Below are positions 57,576 to 64,000 of a stretch of DNA of 64,000 bases, in pieces. The DNA is from Synechococcus sp. PCC 7336 (lineage in GTDB: Bacteria; Cyanobacteriota; Cyanobacteriia; Thermostichales; PCC-7336), in contig NZ_CM001776.1 of NCBI RefSeq assembly GCF_000332275.1, positions 1,969,268 to 2,033,267 of the forward strand, read 5' to 3'. Numbering within the stretch: position 1 is the first letter of the stretch; the number at the start of each line of letters is the position of its first letter. The translations under genes were made by a program, and so were the position numbers. Below the pieces are notes generated by a model. It did not search any database. It had not been told where the DNA came from and saw only the letters and a list, made by a program, of their open reading frames with translations.

Positions 57576-58736
57576 CTATTGTGTGGCTCGACCATAGCGC
57601 ATCCCCGGCAGTTGTTCGACGACGCCCGAGAGTTCCATCATCAACAATGTACTGGATAGGGTGCTGGCGTCCAGTTGAGTGCGAATCGCCAGTTGGTCGA
57701 AGGATAAGATCTCGTCTAAGGCAGTCCAAATTGCGAGTTCTGTGCCGCTGAGGGGTGGGGGAGAGGGCTGTGGGACTGCGGGGCGATCGGGGGCGATCGG
57801 GGCGCCCAAGGCGTCCAGCAACTCCGACACGCCGAGAATGATGCCTGCACCGCGATCGATTAACTCCAGACAGCCTCGCGCTTGGGGGCAGTCCAAATTT
57901 CCCGGCAGGGCAAACACGTCCCGGTTGTAGTCGTTGGCCAGTCGCGCCGTAATCAATGCCCCCGATCGCGCTGGGGCTTCGATCGTCAGCGTGGCTTGAC
58001 AGAGGGCTGCCACAATTCGATTGCGCCGGGGAAAGTGAGCCCTCGCTGGTTCCGTACCGCAGGGATATTCGCTGACCAAAAGCCCGTGCTGTCGGATCTC
58101 CCGAGCCAGAGATTGATGTTTGGCAGGATAGTGAATATCGACGCCCGTCCCCAAGATAGCTAGAGTTGTCCCCCCCACATTCAAGGCACCGCGATGGGCG
58201 GCCCCATCGATGCCAGCCGCCATCCCCGACACGATAGCGAACCCAGCCTCTGCCAGAGCTGCCCCCAGCTTTGTGGCCCAGCGCTGACCGTAAGAGGAAG
58301 GCGATCGCGTTCCCACGATCGCAATGGCAGGGGACCACTGCCAGCGATCGCCCCAAGCGTACAGAATCGGCGGTGGGTCTGGAATTTCCCACAGCATGGA
58401 CGGGTAGGCGGCATCGGCAGGGGTGAGGACTCGGATGTCTGGGTGGGAGAGTGGGTGTTGGAGGGTCTCGGCCATCTGTGCTGGGTCGATGCGATCGCGA
58501 CCAGTGGCGATCGCGTCTGCAACGGTCAGGCCAATGCCTTCCACGGCCAACAGATCGCTGGCCCGACTGGCCCAAGCGGCTTCGAGTGAGCCGAACTGCA
58601 AAAATAACTGTTTGATGCGGCTGGGGCCGATGCCTTTGACTTGGGGCCAGGTCAGCCAATAGGGGCGATCGGTCAGAGGGGGGCGAGGGCCGAGGCTGAC
58701 GGCGGGCGATCGAGCGGTGGTGGGTCGAACAAGCAA
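57576..58736 (-). CDS. dprA: DNA-processing protein DprA (Smf)
   Basis: The 386 residues have an N-terminal helix-hairpin-helix region (WPQVKGIGPSRIKQLFLQFG, LLAVEGIGLTVADAI). The Rossmann core carries IVGTRSPSSYGQRWATKLG, IVSGMAAGIDGAAHRGAL and TLAILGTGVDIHYPAKHQ, then FPRRNRIVAALCQATLTIEA and RSGALITA. The protein ends in a DprA winged helix (DEILSFDQLAIRTQLDASTL). DprA loads RecA onto incoming single strands during natural transformation, so the organism may be competent. The gene starts at ATG 58736. A long overlapping minus frame (57538-58758) is a shadow. Confidence 0.96.
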   Translation of the reverse strand: MLVRPTTARSPAVSLGPRPPLTDRPYWLTWPQVKGIGPSRIKQLFLQFGSLEAAWASRASDLLAVEGIGLTVADAIATGRDRIDPAQMAETLQHPLSHPDIRVLTPADAAYPSMLWEIPDPPPILYAWGDRWQWSPAIAIVGTRSPSSYGQRWATKLGAALAEAGFAIVSGMAAGIDGAAHRGALNVGGTTLAILGTGVDIHYPAKHQSLAREIRQHGLLVSEYPCGTEPARAHFPRRNRIVAALCQATLTIEAPARSGALITARLANDYNRDVFALPGNLDCPQARGCLELIDRGAGIILGVSELLDALGAPIAPDRPAVPQPSPPPLSGTELAIWTALDEILSFDQLAIRTQLDASTLSSTLLMMELSGVVEQLPGMRYGRATQ

Positions 58737-59144
58737 AAATGTTTCTCAGCAACGGCAAGCTGAGAGAGTCCCCAGCGAGAGCATTGCTTTAGATTGCCAA
58801 CTTGCACCGCTGTAATTTCTGCCAACTGTGGTTCGAATGGCGATCGTCCCCCACGACTACCCTTTTTCCCTGCCCTCAGACCGTAGGGCTAGGCTTTAGA
58901 AAAACATTGGTTTAAGCCTTTGGAATATAGCCGTCTTTAATGGGTACAAACTATCGTCGAAATCAGCGGTGGCAATTGAAAATTTTCTATACTTTTTGTA
59001 ACGAGCAAGCGCCGTTTGAGCCGCCCAATCCCACCCGCAACAACAGCTTGACACCCCCCCTACCCTCCGATTGACGGATCGGCATCAGTGGTGTTTTAGT
59101 AGAGTCATCTCAGTGACAGGCCACTATCTGTATTAGGTCTCCGC
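58737..59144. other. Intergenic region between dprA and the BtuR-like gene
   Basis: This region holds divergent promoters for dprA (minus) and the BtuR-like gene (plus). A TTGACA at 59048-59053 has no good -10 at the right distance. No coding sequence, RNA or repeat recognised. Confidence 0.4.
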
Positions 59145-59732
59145 ATGGTTCCTCAACTTGAAGTCTCTCCGACACTTGAAATCTCTCCAACACTTGAAGT
59201 CTCTCCAACACTTGAAGTCTCTCCTTCCTCCCGCAGCCATGGCTCGGTGAGTTATCTCATCCGTGGGGCCTTGCACCTGTTTATCAATCCCCATCGCAGC
59301 TTCTTTACCACCGTGATTGCCCAAGCTATGCGGGTTGCCGGACAGGGCACTCCGGTACTCGTCGTACAGTTGCTCAAGGGCGGCATCGATCGCGGTCCCG
59401 ATCGCCCCATGCAGTTGGGCAGTAACTTGAAATGGTTGCGTTGCGGCATCGATCGCTGTATCGATACCCCCCATCTAGAACCCGATGAGAAGGTTGCCCT
59501 CGATCGCCTCTGGCAATTTACGCAGGATGCAATTCAGAGTGGCGAGTACGGATTGGTGGTGCTAGACGAGCTGGGGTTGGCCATCAAGTTAGGACTGATT
59601 GCTGAATCAGAGGTGCTCGATTTGTTGGAGCATCGCCCCCCCTCAATGGATGTGGCCATTACCGGCCCAGAAATGCCCGAATCTTTGCTCGATATTGCTC
59701 AACAAATTACCCAGTTGCGCGATGTTTCCTAG
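59145..59732 (+). CDS. BtuR/CobO-like P-loop-fold protein with degenerate Walker A
   Basis: The 195 residues follow the fold of ATP:cob(I)alamin adenosyltransferase (BtuR/CobO). The body reads TTVIAQAMRVAGQGTPVLVV, LLKGGIDRGP, then ALDRLWQFTQDAIQSGEYGL with VVLDELGLAIKLGLI and VAITGPEMPESLLDIAQQIT, closely matching that family's 'VxLDELxxA...GL', 'TGRxxPxxL' and 'AD.VTE' order. The GxGKGKT nucleotide loop expected before TTVIAQA is replaced by INPHRSFF, so ATP binding of the usual kind is doubtful. The first ~27 residues are a DNA-level tandem repeat (EVSPTL). A cyanobacterial paralogue with a changed function seems more likely than a working adenosyltransferase. The true start could lie after the repeats. 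Confidence 0.7.
   Translation: MVPQLEVSPTLEISPTLEVSPTLEVSPSSRSHGSVSYLIRGALHLFINPHRSFFTTVIAQAMRVAGQGTPVLVVQLLKGGIDRGPDRPMQLGSNLKWLRCGIDRCIDTPHLEPDEKVALDRLWQFTQDAIQSGEYGLVVLDELGLAIKLGLIAESEVLDLLEHRPPSMDVAITGPEMPESLLDIAQQITQLRDVS
59157..59224 (+). repeat. 18-bp tandem repeat at the 5' end of the BtuR-like gene
   Basis: CTTGAAGTCTCTCCAACA recurs at 59157, 59175, 59193 and (partly) 59211 with one or two base changes per copy. In frame it encodes a six-residue LEVSPT repeat directly after the start codon. Confidence 0.9.
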
Positions 59733-59744
59733 AATTTTATAGAT

Positions 59745-59820
59745 AAACCAAATTCAAGTTGAGATCTGGAGTTTTCATGCATTGCACTCGGCCCCCTAAA
59801 TCCCCCACCAGTGGGGGACT
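59745..59820. repeat. Half MITE-like element (copy C)
   Basis: It starts TAAACCAAATTCAAG, then GAGATCTGGAGTTTT, matching the terminal repeat of the element at 47 kb. It runs on through TGCATTGCACTC and GCCCCCTAAATCCCCCA with TGGGGGACTT. No matching right terminal repeat is found, so it is one half of the full element. Confidence 0.75.
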
Positions 59821-59874
59821 TCCGAACGCCTTAAACCCATACCAAACCTATCGCTGAGGTGTTTGAACCCTGCC

Positions 59875-59904
59875 AAAAAACGAGAGACTCGCGAGTCTCT
59901 CGTT
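59875..59904 (-). terminator. Intrinsic terminator of the porin gene
   Basis: CGAGAGACTCGCGAGTCTCTCG (a 22-bp perfect palindrome) begins at 59881. On the minus strand it runs into TTTTTT (59880-59875). It lies 27 bp beyond the porin stop codon and is a textbook intrinsic terminator. Confidence 0.93.
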
Positions 59905-59930
59905 GGGTAGTGAATGAAAATTCAGTTCAA

Positions 59931-61442
59931 TTAGAATCTGAAGGTGGTTTCAACACCGCCGACAATAATGTCATCCCCATCGTTGTTGATGTTGGTGATG
60001 TAGTAAACACCGGGAGTGATGGTGATGTTATTGGTAACGGGGAATCCATACCAGGCTTCAATCTGAATGGGGAACTCGTCTAAGTCTTCGCCGTCGAGAT
60101 CGAAGCTTTGACTCACCGCGAGAGAATCGGGGCTGCCCACTAAGATACCGCCGTTGGACCCTTCAATGAAGTAGTCAGAGAAGGCAAATCCAGCAATAAA
60201 GTCATTGGTATCGTCGACTGCGTCTTCAGAAAAGAAGCCACGGGTGTAGTAGCCCTGGAAGACAATGCGTGGGGTGATTTCCCAATTAACCCCAAACGTA
60301 GCGGCCTGCGCATCGCCGGGAATGTCGTTGATAGGAGTTCCAGGACCGGGATCGTCTCCCTGGCCTGCGGCATAGTTGGCATAAGCCGCCACGAGGGTCA
60401 AGGAGTCAACGGGGGTGAAACCCACTTCAACGACGTGAACGGATTCGCCAGCAAAAAGGCCGTTGCCCAAAGTGGATTCCGACGCATCGTCAGCACCGTA
60501 ACCGTAGGAGATGAAGAGTAGATCTTCAATGGCTTCCCAGCTAAAGCCTAAAGCAGTGCTGTCAACTAAGGTGTTGTGGGTCAAGTGCTCGTCCATTTCG
60601 GCAAGGTCGGAAATACCGCCGGACAGAACATTATCTAAGATAAATAACCGAGAAGGTTCGACACTAACTAGACCGAACAGACCCGTAACGCGACCGTTAA
60701 AGAGGGGAAACTCGTAGAAGGTATCGTCAATATCGACGTCATCGTTGACATCGGAGCCAGCACCCGAGCTTTCCCCTTGCCCGAGGCCGACGGGGTCGCC
60801 AATGAAGGCAGAGTTCTCGCGAGCCTGCAGGCGGATGCGAAAGCGATCTTCGCCCGTGAAGGAGGTATCGAAGTTCAGACGAATGCGGTAAGGCAGGATC
60901 GCGTTGTTTTCACTATCGATGGGGTCGCTCGCGGCAAAAATACCGGTTTTGACTTCAACCGAAAGTCGGCTGGTGACAGCATTCAGCCCCAGAGGATTTG
61001 CTTCTAGCTCGGCAGTTTTCGCTTCTAGAGCATCCACTCGACCGGATAGAGCAGCCAATTCAGCCGCAAACTCCTCTTGTAGGCGCTGAACGGTGGCCAG
61101 GTCTTCGCGGGAAACTTTATCGGCCAAGCCCGCCGCAATCAATTCGTTGATGCGGTCCAGACAAGCATTCAATCCAGCGGCAAACTCTCCGCGAGTGAGA
61201 GCGCGGTTGCCGCGATAGGTTCCGTCGGGGTAACCCGCAATACAGCCATAGCGCTCCACCAAAGATTGCAAAGCAGAGAACCACCAATCGGTAGGCTGTA
61301 CGTCAGATAGTTGCGAGACAGAGGTGACTTGAGCGAACTGCTGGGGCTGTTGTGTGGTTTGGGCTACAGCTTCGCCAGGGGCGATCGCCAAGGCAGCACC
61401 CATTGCTGCTCCAGCTAACCATAGAGACTGACTCAATTTCAT
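59931..61442 (-). CDS. SLH-domain outer-membrane porin (OprB / iron-uptake porin type)
   Basis: The 503 residues begin with a signal peptide (MKLSQSLWLAGAAMGAALAI, likely cleaved after AVAQ). An SLH domain follows (VQPTDWWFSALQSLVERYGC then IAGYPDGTYRGNRALTRGEF, residues ~47-95), then a coiled coil (~110-150, with EELAALSGRVDALEAKTAEL-like heptads). A ~340-residue beta-barrel with alternating aromatic strands ends in Phe (VETTFRF). This is the standard cyanobacterial major porin: the SLH part binds peptidoglycan and the barrel lets solutes pass. Some homologues are named iron-uptake porins, but the solute is not shown here. The gene has a GGAG ribosome site before ATG 61442 and an intrinsic terminator. 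Confidence 0.93.
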   Translation of the reverse strand: MKLSQSLWLAGAAMGAALAIAPGEAVAQTTQQPQQFAQVTSVSQLSDVQPTDWWFSALQSLVERYGCIAGYPDGTYRGNRALTRGEFAAGLNACLDRINELIAAGLADKVSREDLATVQRLQEEFAAELAALSGRVDALEAKTAELEANPLGLNAVTSRLSVEVKTGIFAASDPIDSENNAILPYRIRLNFDTSFTGEDRFRIRLQARENSAFIGDPVGLGQGESSGAGSDVNDDVDIDDTFYEFPLFNGRVTGLFGLVSVEPSRLFILDNVLSGGISDLAEMDEHLTHNTLVDSTALGFSWEAIEDLLFISYGYGADDASESTLGNGLFAGESVHVVEVGFTPVDSLTLVAAYANYAAGQGDDPGPGTPINDIPGDAQAATFGVNWEITPRIVFQGYYTRGFFSEDAVDDTNDFIAGFAFSDYFIEGSNGGILVGSPDSLAVSQSFDLDGEDLDEFPIQIEAWYGFPVTNNITITPGVYYITNINNDGDDIIVGGVETTFRF

Positions 61443-61795
61443 GGAAAACTCCTCACGTTATCAAATTGCAATGTCGCAATTTCCTACAAGATAGCGATCG
61501 TAGATTCCTAATGCATGTCTTGCAAAACACATATGCAAAAGTTCCTTACAATACGGCATTCCTTCGCGAGGGGAGAGGGGAGAGGGGTCGGGGGTGAGGG
61601 CAATGCAGAGCTATCGAACTCAGGTGCCTCGAGGTCGTTCGGCCCAATTCCATGCCATTTCCCCGCAAACTATTGTTTGGAGAGGGTTCGCGCCAGCCGC
61701 GATCGCCGATTGTGGCCATCCCTCGCAATCCACAGTACAACCGACTCCAAGCCCGCGACCGATGGCAAATCACTGAGGTATTTCCTAGATAAAAC
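61443..61795. other. Intergenic region with half repeat element between porin and phytyltransferase genes
   Basis: The divergent promoters of the porin (minus) and the phytyltransferase gene (plus) must lie here. I see no convincing consensus pair. The repeat at 61569-61610 lies in the middle. No gene recognised. Confidence 0.4.
61569..61610. repeat. Half MITE-like repeat (copy F)
   Basis: GAGGGGAGAGGGGTCGGGGG followed by TGAGGGCAATGCAGA is the reverse complement of the CCCTCACCCCCGGCCCCTCTC core in the elements at 3.8, 6.7 and 44.6 kb, without the second half. It is preceded by CCTTCGCGAGG. Confidence 0.7.
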
Positions 61796-62722
61796 ATGAA
61801 CGCAGCAAGTTGGATATCTGCCGTTGGCGATAAAGTCTCGGCCACGTGGCGCTTTTCGCGCCCGCACACGATCTACGGCACGACGGCCAGTTTGGTGGGG
61901 TTGTACCTGCTGGCATTAGAGCGCTGGCAAGCGTGGTGGGAACTGCTGCCGGGGTTGGCGATCGCGCTGCTCGCCTGTCTCTGTGCCAATATCTACATCG
62001 TCGGCCTCAATCAACTGATTGACGTCGAGATCGACCGCATCAACAAGCCCTATTTGCCACTTGCCTCGGGCCAACTCAGTTGGGGGCAGGGATGCTGGAT
62101 TGTAGCGGTGCTGGGGGCATTCAGTTTGGCGGTCTCCGCCCACCAGCAAAGGTTTCTGTTCGCAACGGTGCTGCTGAGCAATGCGATCGGGACGGCCTAT
62201 TCCTTGCCTCCGATTCGGCTCAAGCGGTTCCCGTTTTTGGCGGCTCTGTGTATCTACACCGTGCGGGGGATTGTGGTGAATGTGGGTCTATACCTATACT
62301 TTCGGGCCATGGGCGGCTCGCAAGCGCAGCTCTCGCCACAGGTATGGGCCTTAGTGGCTTTCGTGCTGGTGTTTACGCTGGCGATCGCCTTGTTCAAAGA
62401 CATTCCCGATATGGAGGGAGATTATTGCTTTCACATTGCCACGTTCTCGCTGCGATTTGGCGCGAAATGGACCTTTCACCTCTGTTTGGGATTGCTGACG
62501 GCAGCTTATGGCCTGATGGCGATCGCCGGATGGTGGCTGCCAGAGGTGAATCGCAGCCTGTTAGTTCTGGGGCACGGGGGAGCTTTAGCAGTGCTGTGGT
62601 GGTATCGCTGGCGCTTGCCCTCTTGGGAACGACAAGAAATGTATCGCTACTACCAGCTCATTTGGAAGCTGTTCTATCTCGAATACCTCCTGTTTCCGGC
62701 GGCCCATTTGTTGAAGAGTTAG
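61796..62722 (+). CDS. hpt: Homogentisate phytyltransferase (UbiA family)
   Basis: The 308 residues, with about nine membrane helices, carry the two aspartate-rich prenyltransferase motifs: NQLIDVEIDRINKPYLPLAS (about residue 76) and LFKDIPDMEGD (about 198). RFSRPHTIYGTTAS near the N-terminus and YSLPPIRLKRFPFLAALCIY are typical of the homogentisate branch of UbiA rather than chlorophyll synthase. The enzyme joins phytyl diphosphate to homogentisate, the committed step to tocopherol, in the plastid-like membranes of cyanobacteria. The ATG at 61796 fits the family. The gene is followed by an unrelated gas-vesicle-type gene. Confidence 0.93.
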   Translation: MNAASWISAVGDKVSATWRFSRPHTIYGTTASLVGLYLLALERWQAWWELLPGLAIALLACLCANIYIVGLNQLIDVEIDRINKPYLPLASGQLSWGQGCWIVAVLGAFSLAVSAHQQRFLFATVLLSNAIGTAYSLPPIRLKRFPFLAALCIYTVRGIVVNVGLYLYFRAMGGSQAQLSPQVWALVAFVLVFTLAIALFKDIPDMEGDYCFHIATFSLRFGAKWTFHLCLGLLTAAYGLMAIAGWWLPEVNRSLLVLGHGGALAVLWWYRWRLPSWERQEMYRYYQLIWKLFYLEYLLFPAAHLLKS

Positions 62723-62885
62723 GTGACTGTGGCGCGAGAGGGAGCGGATTTGTTGCAAAAGCTCACGCTGGCCGAGGTTTGTTTAACGTTTGGTTGCTAA
62801 ATCCGCGATCGAACCCCATGGGTGGGAGCAGATTCTTTAGGGTAGTCGTAATTTCGCAATTATGGATGTCGAGTCTGGGCAGTCA

Positions 62886-63545
62886 ATGTATACCTATGCG
62901 TTTTTGCAGGCTCCAGAGTTGACGCTGCAGTTGCCCAATGGCATCGAGGGGCGACTGGAATTAGTGCGGCAAGCTGGGATGGCGGCACTGACAGAGCCAG
63001 ATTTAGAGTTCGGGCAGGTGCGGCAGAACGATGCTCGACTGTTGCAGGCCGCCGTGGTACACGATCGCGTCATGTGCGCGGTGTTTGCCCAAGTGCCCCT
63101 ATTGCCCCTGCAGTTCGGAACTGTGTTTCAGTCGCGGCAAAAGTTATTGGGCCACTTGCAGCAACACCAGCAACGCTATCTCGATAAGTTGGAGCGGCTG
63201 GCCAATTGCGTGGAATATTGCTGTAAGTTGACCCCCCGTCAGTTGCAACCAGCCGAACGCATCGAAGAGAACAATGGCGATCGTTCCGATGCCGAGTCTG
63301 CGGCGGTTGGGTCGGAAGCTCAGTTCTGCCAGCGGGAAGTGGAGAAGCAAAGTATTTTGGCACAGATTGCTCGGAACTATCCTCGCTTGGTGGCCCAACG
63401 ACAGGGCAAGATCGAGCGGGCTTATGTGTTGGTGCAGCGAGGACAGGTTTGGGAGCTAGAAGAGCAGGTGATCCGCTGGCGATCGCAGTTGCGCAATTGG
63501 CAGTTGGAGTTGGGAGAACCGCTGCCGCCCTATCACTTTGTTTGA
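62886..63545 (+). CDS. Gas-vesicle protein of the GvpF/GvpL family
   Basis: From ATG 62886 the 219 residues begin MYTYAFLQAPELTLQLPNGI, the family's first strand. They continue with AAVVHDRVMCAVFAQVPLLP, LPLQFGTVF (the conserved 'PLRFGTVF' element), a long helical hairpin (HLQQHQQRYLDKLERLANCV), and near the C-terminus KIERAYVLVQRGQVWELEEQ with ELGEPLPPYHFV, the typical GPxPPYxF ending. GvpF and GvpL are accessory shell proteins that bind GvpA and are required for gas-vesicle assembly. No gvpA, gvpC or gvpN is in view. The start at 62862 would add eight unlikely residues. F versus L cannot be separated. Confidence 0.9.
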   Translation: MYTYAFLQAPELTLQLPNGIEGRLELVRQAGMAALTEPDLEFGQVRQNDARLLQAAVVHDRVMCAVFAQVPLLPLQFGTVFQSRQKLLGHLQQHQQRYLDKLERLANCVEYCCKLTPRQLQPAERIEENNGDRSDAESAAVGSEAQFCQREVEKQSILAQIARNYPRLVAQRQGKIERAYVLVQRGQVWELEEQVIRWRSQLRNWQLELGEPLPPYHFV

Positions 63546-63623
63546 GCTCGCTCGCCCCTGCGATCTGGAGAGCATTGAGATCGCTCGATGGGGCTGTGCA
63601 GATATGATAGTATTTTGTGGCTC

Positions 63624-63695
63624 GGGCGGTTAGCTCAGCGGTAGAGCGCCTGCCTTACAAGCAGGATGCCACTGGTTCAAATCCAGTACCGCCCA
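63624..63695 (+). tRNA. tRNA-Val (anticodon UAC)
   Basis: The 72-nt cloverleaf is complete. The acceptor is GGGCGGT/ACCGCCC, with D arm GCTC...GAGC, anticodon stem CCTGC/GCAGG with loop CTTACAA (anticodon TAC), and T arm ACTGG-TTCAAAT-CCAGT. The discriminator base is A. CCA is not encoded. All stems pair. Confidence 0.97.
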
Positions 63696-63708
63696 TCATC
63701 GTGTCAAG

Positions 63709-63748
63709 TCAATAGCTGTATCAAATCAATAGCTGTATCAAATCAATA
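63709..63748. repeat. 17-bp tandem repeat downstream of the tRNA
   Basis: TCAATAGCTGTATCAAA occurs at 63709-63725 and 63726-63742, followed by a partial third copy. It lies 13 bp past the tRNA end in a non-coding gap. Confidence 0.85.
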
Positions 63749-63819
63749 TCGGAGCGAGCACCGGTCTCCTGCCTCGGCGAGATCGGTTCGAGAAGCGTAG
63801 CGAATTGCAGAGCATAAAG

Positions 63820-63999
63820 CTAGCTGGCGTCGGCATCGGCGAGTAAAGTGACGTTTTCGTAGAGATCTGCGACGGGAATGTTGAGGTCGAGGCTATTGAG
63901 TTGCAGCTTATCTTCAGGTCCGTAGGGGATGTATTCCCACTTGCCGCTGTTTGCTCGACGATAGACTTCGACCGCGATCGCCTCTGAGGAGACTAAGAC
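63820..63999 (-). CDS. Uma2-family protein, C-terminal part (5' end outside window)
   Basis: The minus strand from the right edge encodes 59 residues ending at the TAG at 63820-63822: VSSEAIAVEVYRRANSGKWE, then YIPYGPEDKLQLNSLDLNIP and VADLYENVTLL. This is the C-terminal strand-turn-strand plus 'LxDLYExV' tail of Uma2/DUF820 nuclease-fold proteins. The catalytic region lies outside the window. A second Uma2 gene is at 4.1-4.7 kb. Confidence 0.85.
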   Translation of the reverse strand, partial: VLVSSEAIAVEVYRRANSGKWEYIPYGPEDKLQLNSLDLNIPVADLYENVTLLADADAS

Positions 64000-64000
64000 A

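Noticed and set aside
57538-58758. Long minus-strand ORF of ~406 residues overlapping dprA
   Set aside because: It is rich in Arg/Pro/Ser with no family pattern, and the dprA frame holds all motifs; it is a shadow frame.

Overview
The window is chromosomal DNA from a cyanobacterium. Signs seen directly are the very frequent HIP1 octamer (GCGATCGC), a PsaM-like photosystem I peptide, a plant-type ferredoxin-NADP reductase, a homogentisate phytyltransferase, a GvpF/GvpL-type gas-vesicle protein, an SLH-porin and a Yfr2-type small RNA. The species cannot be named from this sequence. The short ferredoxin-NADP reductase without a phycobilisome-linker domain is unusual and may point to an atypical or early-branching lineage (inference).

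Layout. 0-11.7 kb is metabolic: the end of a Crp/Fnr regulator, acsA, petH, an Uma2 protein, gdhA, a toxin-antitoxin pair whose toxin is broken, a fused 5-oxoprolinase and a conserved unknown gene. 11.8-41.2 kb is one uninterrupted minus-strand ORF of 9,800 codons. It encodes a giant mosaic protein with 25 CARDB-type repeats, a PPC-like domain, two beta-propeller-like regions, an Ig/cadherin-like array, an RHS-like segment, a dockerin, a hydrolase-like region, a DNA/RNA non-specific endonuclase-type domain, a zinc-peptidase motif, carbohydrate-binding-like regions, four PKD domains and a Gly/Asn-rich C-terminus. Inside it, on the opposite strand and in exact codon register, lies what looks like a complete pentapeptide-repeat protein gene (15314-15919). 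This is the most unusual feature of the window.

41.2-47.6 kb is an accessory zone: a 15-bp minisatellite, a small unknown gene, the Yfr2-like RNA, an APH/P-loop kinase fusion, and a restriction-modification locus in which the Eco29kI-like nuclease is split by a palindromic repeat element while the methyltransferase is intact. It continues with xisH/xisI remnants and a Doc toxin remnant separated by a second element. The same kind of element also breaks the PIN toxin at 6.6 kb. Three toxin or nuclease genes are therefore each broken by, or cut off at, such elements.

47.6-54.3 kb is a four-gene piece of a phage-tail-like contractile injection system (CIS): a small protein, the tail tube, a 1,761-residue disordered repeat protein and a CIS tube/baseplate-type protein. 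No sheath, spike or ATPase genes are in view. 54.2-64 kb returns to housekeeping: a WecA/MraY-type transferase, glyA, psaM, tatA, dprA, a BtuR-like protein that has lost its P-loop, an SLH porin, homogentisate phytyltransferase, GvpF/L, tRNA-Val(UAC) and the end of a second Uma2 gene.
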